Shown here in pieces: positions 1 to 6,242 of a stretch of 18,855 bases of DNA (positions are counted from its first letter, which is position 1; each line of letters starts with the position of its first letter). The notes under the pieces were generated by a model. The model saw nothing but the letters and a program-made list of their open reading frames with translations, searched no databases and was not told where the DNA came from. The DNA is taken from positions 1 through 18,855 of the forward strand of contig JBGPBY010000080.1 in assembly GCA_041481485.1 (NCBI GenBank), given 5' to 3'. The DNA comes from JBGPBY01 sp041481485 (GTDB lineage Bacteria; Acidobacteriota; Terriglobia; 20CM-2-55-15). The position numbers were made by a program, and so were the translations under genes.

Positions 1-60
1 AATTTTTTTTTTTGGGCCTTAATTTCCCCCCCCCAATTTTTTCGCCCGCCATCCTCCCTA
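1..60. other. Probable low-quality sequence end
   Basis: The first 60 bases are mostly homopolymer blocks: a run of 12 T, a run of 9 C, and a run of 6 T. This composition is unlike anything else in the window, where the bases are well mixed. It looks like the degraded end of a read or clone rather than biology. It lies downstream of the stop codon of the gene at 127-990, so it does not affect a called gene. A real low-complexity intergenic tract cannot be ruled out from sequence alone. Confidence 0.55.
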
Positions 61-64
61 TTGG

Positions 65-85
65 GGGGCGTAAATACCCCGCCCC
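65..85. repeat. GC-rich inverted repeat downstream of the LolA-like gene
   Basis: The arms GGGGCG (65-70) and CGCCCC (80-85) are perfectly complementary around a 9-base loop. The hairpin lies about 40 bases past the stop of the minus-strand gene ending at 127. It has no T tract in either direction, so it is not a standard intrinsic terminator. It could act as a transcript-end stabiliser, or be one copy of a dispersed intergenic repeat. Confidence 0.4.
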
Positions 86-126
86 TACAAAGAGATTGTC
101 ATTGTTCACCGTTCAATTTCCAATTG

Positions 127-990
127 TCATTTCTTTTTCGTTGTATTGGCGGGACCGGCTGCAGGGGCCTTATTGTTCTCGGGCGATATCGGGGCGACCT
201 TCTTTCCGCTGTCATCGATCGCATCGCCGAAGGTCAGATTCACATCGGCGCCAAAGCGTTTGTAGTTCTGATATTTGACCACTTCACGGATTTTCACCGG
301 ACCGGTTGAAAAATTCAGCGTGTCGACGGCACGCGTGTAAGTCGGAAACCAGTATTTGTGGTCGATCTGTTCGCGGTAGGTTTCAAACCGAGGGAATATG
401 TTTTCATTGTCCTTGGTTTTGATATCGGGCACCGCTTTGCCATACGTTTTCACAATTTGAAAGTCTCGATCATCCACCCAGATCTTCCCCTGAAAATAGC
501 GCTGATCTTTTTCTATTTTCTTAGGTTCGACTTCGAAGACGTAGCAGCCAATTTCATCCACTTTTTCCTGACCGGCATAAGTCAGTTTGTATTTGCCGAT
601 CTCATCACTGGTGAGAACAAAAGGCTGGATGTTTCGAAGATCGGCCTCATCCTCGGGAGAAATTTTGAATCCCTGCAGTGTTTCCTGCGGAGCATAGACT
701 ATTTTTTCGTTGCGTCTACCAGTACTGTCGAATCCGATCTCGGTTGTCATCTGGTAGCGGCCCGTCACTCGATCGTCCCGACTGAGTGATTCCACCACGA
801 CATCCTGGCGAAAGGTGTAATTTGCCCGCGCCATTTTGAATTCTTTTTCTTTTTCTGAAAATCTTCGGATGATCTCATCCACGGGAACCGGAGGGGCGGC
901 AGTTTGCGCATGCGCCGCAGCGGCTCCCAGAATCAAAACCAGAAGCGGTAAGGCGAGCCTTTTTGGGTTCATGATGGGCCCATTATACAT
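127..990 (-). CDS. Exported LolA/LolB-like protein (outer membrane lipoprotein-sorting-like)
   Basis: This is a 287-residue exported protein. A positively charged N-terminus and a hydrophobic stretch ending in AHAQT (about residues 10-30) form a signal peptide with a plausible cleavage after AHA. There is no lipobox cysteine. The mature part is rich in beta-type segments, with phrases such as QRYFQGKIWVDDRDFQIVK and a RFETYREQ motif. I associate these with LolA/LolB-fold proteins common in Acidobacteriota that are often labelled outer membrane lipoprotein-sorting protein; this is recall, not a search. The start at 990 is chosen because AAGGGGAGG lies 6 bases upstream. A second ATG, 6 codons in, would give a cleaner signal peptide. 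It follows kdsD by 77 bases on the same strand, with no terminator between, so co-transcription is likely. Function is unknown; a periplasmic lipid or lipoprotein carrier role is only an inference. Confidence 0.75.
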   Translation of the reverse strand: MYNGPIMNPKRLALPLLVLILGAAAAHAQTAAPPVPVDEIIRRFSEKEKEFKMARANYTFRQDVVVESLSRDDRVTGRYQMTTEIGFDSTGRRNEKIVYAPQETLQGFKISPEDEADLRNIQPFVLTSDEIGKYKLTYAGQEKVDEIGCYVFEVEPKKIEKDQRYFQGKIWVDDRDFQIVKTYGKAVPDIKTKDNENIFPRFETYREQIDHKYWFPTYTRAVDTLNFSTGPVKIREVVKYQNYKRFGADVNLTFGDAIDDSGKKVAPISPENNKAPAAGPANTTKKK

Positions 991-1067
991 GAGGAACCTC
1001 CCCTTGGAATTTGCAGCTGCGTCCTCTTAGACCGATTGAACGGGTCGACGTGAGAACCCAGCCAACC

Positions 1068-2045
1068 TTACAGGCCTGCGGCGAGCAGGTTATGCAGGTG
1101 AACCATCCCCACCACCTTACCGCTCTTGCGGTCGAGCACGGGCAGGACCGTGATTGGCTTTTTCCTCTGCCTCATGATTTCCAGAGCTTCGACGGCCATT
1201 TGATCGCGAAACACCACGATCGGAGATTCATTCATAATCTCCGATATTGCCATCGATGAAATGCCCCGTTTGGAGGCGAGGGCTTTGCGGATGTCGAAGT
1301 CCGTCACCAACCCGAGCAGGTGGCCTTTCTTATTAATTACCGAAATCGCTCCCAGGAGAAAAGAGGTCATCCGGACGATCATCTCCTCAATCGGCCGGTC
1401 GCTGGAAATTACAGGGTTTTCCTGATCCTTGCGCATCACTTCTCCGACGGTGAGGAGAAGCCGTCTGCCCAGCTGGCCCCCGGGATGGTGCCTGGCAAAG
1501 TCGGCCGGCCCGATATCGTTCATTTTCATCAGCGTGACGGCAATGGCGTCACCAACTGCCAGCGCCGCAGTGGTACTCGCCGTCGGCGCAAGATTCAGGG
1601 GACAGGCTTCACGCGGAACCTTCAAGTCCAGAACGATGTCGGAGAGATTGGCCATGACGGAGGTCGAATTGGACGTAATGGAAATGACCCGTGCTCCGCT
1701 CTTTTTGACAAAACGGAGGAGGTCGTTCAGTTCGGTGGATTCACCGCTCTTGCCAACAGCAACCACGACGTCCTTCCGCGAAATCATTCCGATATCGCCA
1801 TGCAGTGCCTCGCTGGCATGAAGGAAAATAGCCTGGGTTCCGGTGCTTCGCAGGGTCGCCGCAATTTTGTTCGCAATGATTCCGGATTTTCCAATTCCGG
1901 TAACGACGATCTGCCCCCGGCATCCGGCGATCAGCTTCACGGCGTCTTCAATTCGGGAATCCAGGTGGTCCCGTACTGAACGAAGCGCTTCGATTTCGAT
2001 ATCAATCACACGGTTTATTTCTGCCAATATGTCTATTTTTTTCAT
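1068..2045 (-). CDS. kdsD: Arabinose-5-phosphate isomerase (KdsD/KpsF/GutQ family)
   Basis: The enzyme interconverts D-ribulose 5-phosphate and D-arabinose 5-phosphate, the first step toward Kdo for lipopolysaccharide or capsule, in the cytoplasm. The 325 residues match the family's usual length (about 320-330). An N-terminal SIS domain covers about residues 35-185. It contains GIGKSG (50-55, with the expected active-site lysine at 53), the HGD motif (82-84), GKSGES (98-103), and the HPGGQLGRRL motif (188-197), whose histidine is a conserved catalytic candidate. Two CBS domains follow (about 205-260 and 270-325). No Shine-Dalgarno sequence is evident before the ATG at 2045. A sigma-70-type promoter candidate (2111-2139) and a terminator-like hairpin (2061-2086) lie upstream. 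The gene is divergent from the polysaccharide exporter genes, which fits a cell-envelope glycan locus. KdsD, KpsF and GutQ cannot be separated by sequence alone. Confidence 0.93.
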   Translation of the reverse strand: MKKIDILAEINRVIDIEIEALRSVRDHLDSRIEDAVKLIAGCRGQIVVTGIGKSGIIANKIAATLRSTGTQAIFLHASEALHGDIGMISRKDVVVAVGKSGESTELNDLLRFVKKSGARVISITSNSTSVMANLSDIVLDLKVPREACPLNLAPTASTTAALAVGDAIAVTLMKMNDIGPADFARHHPGGQLGRRLLLTVGEVMRKDQENPVISSDRPIEEMIVRMTSFLLGAISVINKKGHLLGLVTDFDIRKALASKRGISSMAISEIMNESPIVVFRDQMAVEALEIMRQRKKPITVLPVLDRKSGKVVGMVHLHNLLAAGL

Positions 2046-2060
2046 GTATCGATGACGGTA

Positions 2061-2086
2061 GAATCAAAAAACTCCGAATTCCGGAG
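2061..2086 (-). terminator. Terminator-like hairpin with T tract in the kdsD leader
   Basis: Read on the minus strand, CTCCG, loop GAATT, CGGAG is followed directly by six T residues. That is a compact stem of 5 G/C-rich pairs plus a U tract, the layout of an intrinsic terminator. It sits between the predicted promoter (2111-2139) and the kdsD ATG (2045), so it would act inside the 5' leader. The stem is short, and chance formation is possible. Confidence 0.35.
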
Positions 2087-2110
2087 CCAGGATATTGGAA
2101 TCGGACCGAA

Positions 2111-2139
2111 AGTATAGTGTTACAATCTTTTTTGACCAA
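2111..2139 (-). promoter_or_regulatory. Sigma-70-type promoter candidate for kdsD
   Basis: On the minus strand, a -35 box TTGGTC (2139-2134) and a -10 box TATACT (2116-2111) are separated by exactly 17 bases, with an A-rich spacer start. Transcription would begin near 2104 and give a leader of about 59 bases before the kdsD ATG. The -10 box is a 5/6 match and the -35 box a 4/6 match to the Escherichia coli consensus. The promoter preferences of this organism are unknown. Confidence 0.45.
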
Positions 2140-2288
2140 ATTGAGGCAAGTGCCAGGGGGATGCATCCTCAAACCTACCGTCTGCTGCGGCCCGCGATGA
2201 ATATGACAGGAATGCAGGGATCTGGACTGGCAGAAAAACCCAGTTCGTGGTAGGACGTTAACCTCAAATTGAAGGAGAATCCAAGAGC

Positions 2289-3047
2289 GTGAGTCCCCAA
2301 TCCGATGAAATCCTGACACTTGAAGGCGTGTGGCGGAAGTACCGGCGCTGGGAACGCCGACCGACATCCTTGAAAGATGCATTTGTCCGGCTGTTACAGC
2401 GAGAGGGACTGGTCTATCAGGATTTCTGGGCTCTGAAGGGTGTTTCCCTCTCGGTTAAGCGCGGTGAAGTCGTAGGAATCTGCGGCGGTAATGGGTCTGG
2501 GAAGAGCACATTGCTCAAGGTGGCCTCTAGAATCCTGCCGATGACATATGGCCATGTAACCGCCCGAGGAAGACTGGCAACGCTACTGGATATCGGAACC
2601 GGATTTCTTCCCGAGCTGACGGGACGGGAAAACATCTCCCTCAATGGCGCGATCATGGGACTCACGAATGCAGAAATCGCAAGCAAAATGGAGTCCATCA
2701 TTGAATTCGCGGATCTGGGCTCATTTATCAACAGTCCGATCAAAACCTACTCGGCAGGAATGCATATGCGCCTTGGATTCGCGATTGCGATCCACGTCAA
2801 CGCGGATCTCTTGCTGATCGATGAAATTCTTGCAGTTGGAGACGAAGCTTTCCACCACAAATGCGTCCCCAAACTGCAGCAAATGCAGAAAAGCGGGACG
2901 TCTCTGCTAATCGCTTCGCATGCGCTGCCTATGCTGTCGACCCTTTGCGATCGCGTGATCTGGTTGGATGGTGGCCGAATCATTATGGACGGCCCCCCGG
3001 CAGAGGTGCTTGAGCGCTATTCCCCTCATCTAGTGCCTGCAAACTAA
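2289..3047 (+). CDS. wzt: Polysaccharide ABC exporter, ATP-binding subunit (Wzt/TagH-type)
   Basis: This is the cytoplasmic ATPase of an O-antigen, capsule or teichoic-acid-type exporter. In 252 residues it shows Walker A GGNGSGKST (66-74), a Wzt-type variant signature YSAGM (154-158), Walker B LLLIDE (174-179) with the following VGDEAF segment, and the H-loop histidine at 211. The N-terminal W-RKY and SLKD segments are typical of the Wzt/TagH subfamily. The GTG start at 2289 is preceded by AAGGAGA with a 10-base gap. The protein stops right after the nucleotide-binding domain. It lacks the C-terminal carbohydrate-binding domain that lets some Wzt proteins recognise capped O-antigen. The permease gene follows after 13 bases. 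The glycan exported is unknown. Confidence 0.92.
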   Translation: MSPQSDEILTLEGVWRKYRRWERRPTSLKDAFVRLLQREGLVYQDFWALKGVSLSVKRGEVVGICGGNGSGKSTLLKVASRILPMTYGHVTARGRLATLLDIGTGFLPELTGRENISLNGAIMGLTNAEIASKMESIIEFADLGSFINSPIKTYSAGMHMRLGFAIAIHVNADLLLIDEILAVGDEAFHHKCVPKLQQMQKSGTSLLIASHALPMLSTLCDRVIWLDGGRIIMDGPPAEVLERYSPHLVPAN

Positions 3048-3060
3048 CTGAAAGACATTC

Positions 3061-3909
3061 ATGCAATACGAAACAGTTCCGGATGAGAGTGTTCTCGACC
3101 CTGTTTATCGAACTGAGGGCGAGGCGAACTGGAAAAGCTGGCATCAAACGGCGATGCTGGTCCGCCATCTGACGTGGCGTTCCCTTGCATCGCGCTATCG
3201 GGGATCCGCGCTCGGCTTTCTGTGGACGCTGGTAAACCCGATCTGTCTGATGTTCGTTTACACGTTTGTTTTCGGCTACATTTTCGGGGTAAAGACACCC
3301 AGCGGAATTCCGTTTCAGGTATTTCTGATTACGGGACTGCTGGCGTGGAACTTTTTCAGCACCGCGTCACTGCACGCTGCCGTTTCACTGGTCATGGGTT
3401 CTGGACTGGTTAACAAATCTGCGTTTCCGCGCATCGCTTTGCCGGTGAGCGCAGTCCTCGCGAATCTCGTTAATTATGTGGTGGCGCTTCCGCTTCTGGT
3501 TATTTTCGTCATCATTTCCGGGGTAAATCCGACATCTGCCATTGTTCTTTTGCCGGTTGGGCTGATCTTGCTGACTCTGATTTCAACAGGGCTTGGGGCA
3601 TTGCTGTCTTCGCTCATGCCTTTCTTCATGGATCTGCAGCACCTCATTGAAGTCTTCTTGACGATGTGGTTCTTTCTGACGCCAATTGTTTACGACATCA
3701 GCCAAGTCAAAAGCCGACTGTCGCCAGGTTGGCAGTTTGTGTACCAGCTCAATCCGATGGTGGGAATTGTCCGGTTCATGCAATCCGTATTCCTGGGTCA
3801 ACCCATAGAAATCACGAGTCTCCTGATTGCGGCCGTCGAAAGTTTGGTGATTTTCGTGATCGGCCTCGCGGTATTCAATCGTCTGTCGGTTCACTGTACG
3901 GAAGTCTAG
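3061..3909 (+). CDS. wzm: Polysaccharide ABC exporter, permease subunit (Wzm/TagG-type, ABC-2)
   Basis: This is the inner-membrane channel partner of the ATPase encoded just upstream. The 282-residue protein has a soluble N-terminus, then the ABC-2 signature region around LTWRSLASRYRGSALGFLW (about residues 37-56). Six hydrophobic membrane segments are spread over the rest, with the typical FFLTPIVY segment near residue 205 and LNPM further on. Length and layout match Wzm/RfbA/TagG proteins. The start ATG lies 13 bases after the wzt stop. No strong ribosome-binding site is visible, so translational coupling is plausible. Together the pair would export a completed, lipid-linked glycan across the inner membrane, to be assembled by glycosyltransferases such as those at 6243-11968. 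Confidence 0.9.
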   Translation: MQYETVPDESVLDPVYRTEGEANWKSWHQTAMLVRHLTWRSLASRYRGSALGFLWTLVNPICLMFVYTFVFGYIFGVKTPSGIPFQVFLITGLLAWNFFSTASLHAAVSLVMGSGLVNKSAFPRIALPVSAVLANLVNYVVALPLLVIFVIISGVNPTSAIVLLPVGLILLTLISTGLGALLSSLMPFFMDLQHLIEVFLTMWFFLTPIVYDISQVKSRLSPGWQFVYQLNPMVGIVRFMQSVFLGQPIEITSLLIAAVESLVIFVIGLAVFNRLSVHCTEV

Positions 3910-3971
3910 ATTTCTTGAATCTTAGAGATGCAGGTTTGCGAAGTTGCAACTCCGCGTTGACGTTCCAACTT

Positions 3972-4805
3972 ATGCGATCCATCGTGCGCAACTTTCTCGT
4001 ATTGATTCCCGCTCTGGCATTTTCTTCAGGGATATTCGTATCCGGCTCTCCGCAGGCTAAACCTGGAGCAAAAGCCGTGAATTCCCAGGCATTGCCGGCA
4101 CCCGCTCCCAAAGCCGACGCATCTGTCCCGTTTCGCGTTGGAGAAGTTCTGACTTACGACGTGTCCTGGTCCCGAACGGTGTCGGCGGGTACGGCCACGC
4201 TTTCTGTTAAGGACAAACTCTCTCTTGCCGGCGGTCAAACCGCCTACGATATCGTTGCCGAAGCCAAACCGGGCTTTGTCATCCGAACGGTTTATCCGAT
4301 TTATTACAAATTGGAATCCTATCTGGAGACAAGATCCCTCCTGCCAATCCGGGCGACCATGTACAGCGTGGAAAAAACAAGAAAAAGGACGAAGACGACA
4401 AAGTTTATTGGCCCGACGTCGATCGAATACGAATACGCAACAGCGTCGGTTTCGCGCAGCACGAAACCGATTGAACGTATGACGCGGGATCCACTGTCGC
4501 TTTTCTATGTCATTCGAGGAATGTCGCTTGTCCCAGGACAACAGCTGACGATTCCGTTTGTCGAAAGCGGCACCATGTACAAGCTGACCGTGAAGGTTGG
4601 CGGCTATGAAAAGATCACGACCAAAGCCGGAACCTACCGGGCGATCCGCCTGACCCCGACGTTTTCAGATGCATCGGGCAAACCGGTTACCGACCGCAAA
4701 CTGTCGCTCTGGATTTCGGACGACCCCAGACATTTACCGATTCGATTCGAATCCACACTACTGGTCGGCAGCTTTGTTCTGAATCTGATTCACGTCGACG
4801 GATAG
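3972..4805 (+). CDS. Exported DUF3108 domain protein
   Basis: A 277-residue exported protein of unknown function. Residues 1-29 look like a signal peptide: an arginine-containing start, then a hydrophobic stretch around FLVLIPALAF, and SPQA as a possible cleavage site. A Pro/Ala-rich linker follows (about 30-52). The rest (about 54-275) matches what I know of DUF3108: a VGEVLTYDVSW opening, GTATLSV, a TRSLLPIRA segment, DPLSLFYVIR, KAGTYRAIRL and a terminal LWISDDPRHLPIR block. An open frame continues upstream to 3666 inside wzm, but only the ATG at 3972 gives a signal peptide. No good ribosome-binding site precedes it; an in-frame TTG at 3957 is an alternative. It lies 62 bases after wzm on the same strand and may belong to the exporter operon. 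The periplasm is the likely location. Confidence 0.8.
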   Translation: MRSIVRNFLVLIPALAFSSGIFVSGSPQAKPGAKAVNSQALPAPAPKADASVPFRVGEVLTYDVSWSRTVSAGTATLSVKDKLSLAGGQTAYDIVAEAKPGFVIRTVYPIYYKLESYLETRSLLPIRATMYSVEKTRKRTKTTKFIGPTSIEYEYATASVSRSTKPIERMTRDPLSLFYVIRGMSLVPGQQLTIPFVESGTMYKLTVKVGGYEKITTKAGTYRAIRLTPTFSDASGKPVTDRKLSLWISDDPRHLPIRFESTLLVGSFVLNLIHVDG

Positions 4806-4862
4806 ATATCGCTCGAAAACCCTTTCGGTCTCTTCCCGTTGGCCCCTATCCACTTCGCTGTT

Positions 4863-5894
4863 CTACGTTGCTGCCGCCGCTGTCGATTTCTCCAGACGAT
4901 GCTTTCTGGATTCTTCAATGGCATCCGCGACCCGCTTCCGGTCACCGTCCGTGGAATCGCGCAGAGGAATTTCACACGTATCGCAAAATGGATGAGCGAT
5001 ACGAAGGAGCAACAAGTCGTGCTCCGACATGTCGGTGTACGCGCCAATCTTTGTTTCTTCAAAATTGGGATAGGCGCAACAGAGGTACGCATCCCCTTTG
5101 GCATCGATCGCTACTCGATCGGCAACAAGGCCGCAAATTTTCCGGGAAACATCCAGCCGTTCCATCGGGATTTCGTCATTCGGGTTGGGAGTGTTCATGC
5201 CGGTGAGGCGATCCTTGAGATGTTGCTGGTAGCCGTCATATGACAGCAAGGGACTCTTGGGATCGCCATGTGCCGGGACAACGTCAATCGGAATGCCGAT
5301 TTGCTCACCGAATTCCCGCCAAAGAGGCACTTCGTGTGTATTGTAAGGAAATTCAAGGTATCGAATCCACACGCCGGTCTTGATCCGGCCGGCCTGAACT
5401 CCCGCGGCAATTGCCACCAGGTTCTCTTTGATCCAATCCACGCGTCCACCCACATGATTGATCTCATAAACGGCCTGAGTGAATCCGGACACCGATATAA
5501 ATAGAATATCGACCCCGGATTCAAGCGCCGAAATGATCGTCGGTATATAGATTTTGGGCTGGAGTGAAAGGTTTGAAGACAGCCAGCAATCCATTCCGGC
5601 CTCGTTAACAATCGGCACGTATTCGTGGAGGTCTCTGCAAAGGAAGGGTTCCGTCCAGTTGATCAATGCCACATTGGGGTAACCCTCAGCCTTCACTTTA
5701 GCGACGATCTCGCGAAACTTATCGAGTGGCATGGTGGACGTCGTGTTTGTCTGCGCTCCCGTTCCTCTCCAGCAGGTAGGACATTGCAGGTTGCACCGGT
5801 CAATGAGATCGATATCGACATGAAGATCTCCATGTCTGGGACTTCTCATGTGAAGCGGCTTGAGCTGACCAATGTTTGGTATGAGGTTCTCCAT
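4863..5894 (-). CDS. Radical SAM protein with SPASM-like C-terminal cysteines
   Basis: The 343-residue protein carries the radical SAM cluster motif CX3CX2C at C34, C38 and C41. This ligates a 4Fe-4S cluster that cleaves S-adenosylmethionine to a radical. The usual GGEP SAM-binding motif appears as the variant NWTEP (about residues 79-83). Further cysteines at 254, 272, 273, 304 and 307 form a SPASM- or twitch-like set for auxiliary clusters. The ATG at 5894 has a clear AAGGAGAT six bases upstream, and a TATACT -10-like hexamer lies at 5940-5945 (read on the minus strand). It is convergent with the DUF3108 gene and divergent from the giant glycan enzyme. The substrate is unknown. Surrounding genes suggest sugar, lipid or peptide modification tied to the envelope glycan, which is inference from context only. 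Confidence 0.88.
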   Translation of the reverse strand: MENLIPNIGQLKPLHMRSPRHGDLHVDIDLIDRCNLQCPTCWRGTGAQTNTTSTMPLDKFREIVAKVKAEGYPNVALINWTEPFLCRDLHEYVPIVNEAGMDCWLSSNLSLQPKIYIPTIISALESGVDILFISVSGFTQAVYEINHVGGRVDWIKENLVAIAAGVQAGRIKTGVWIRYLEFPYNTHEVPLWREFGEQIGIPIDVVPAHGDPKSPLLSYDGYQQHLKDRLTGMNTPNPNDEIPMERLDVSRKICGLVADRVAIDAKGDAYLCCAYPNFEETKIGAYTDMSEHDLLLLRIAHPFCDTCEIPLRDSTDGDRKRVADAIEESRKHRLEKSTAAAAT

Positions 5895-6242
5895 CGCTCG
5901 ATCTCCTTCGCTGAGGTGTCGTCCGGCTTCGATTCATGCAGTATACGCGAGCGGTGCCGTACAGAAATTTCAATTTTCGAAATGCGGCGCCCTGATGGAT
6001 TCTTGATCGGCAGGAGAGCGGCCTTCCAGAATTAACTAAAAATAACAAAGACTGAAGCATCCAGGAAGACGAAATCTTCGGCAATTTCTGTTTCCGGATT
6101 GATTGTTTCGCTCTGCTCAAATCGCTTATCCTTGGGGCGCTACATGTGCTGAAAAAGTTTGGCTACGCAGGCCTTGTTTGGCGTACTCAAATTTACGGCA
6201 TCACGGCGTCATTACTTCCAGTGCCAGGGAGATATCGGGAAT
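5895..6242. other. Divergent intergenic region
   Basis: This 348-base gap separates the radical SAM gene (minus) from the giant glycan enzyme (plus). It contains the AAGGAGAT ribosome-binding site of the radical SAM gene (5901-5908) and a minus-strand TATACT (5945-5940) without a good -35 partner. An A-rich patch lies near 6033-6050. AGGGAG (6226-6231) sits 11 bases before the plus-strand ATG at 6243. The plus frame is open upstream to a TTG at 6159, but that stretch does not resemble the methyltransferase N-terminus. No convincing plus-strand promoter, RNA gene or small gene was seen. Confidence 0.5.

Noticed and set aside
1320..1979. A 219-codon plus-strand open frame opposite kdsD
   Set aside because: The opposite strand encodes a well-recognised KdsD with all motifs; the plus frame has no coherent protein features.
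3666..3971. An upstream extension of the DUF3108 gene inside the permease gene
   Set aside because: It would overlap the permease by over 240 bases in another frame and would bury the signal peptide inside the protein.
6159..6242. A 28-residue N-terminal extension of the giant enzyme from a TTG codon
   Set aside because: The added residues do not look like the family, whereas the ATG at 6243 begins with the expected MEFNGERFVPG and has AGGGAG upstream.
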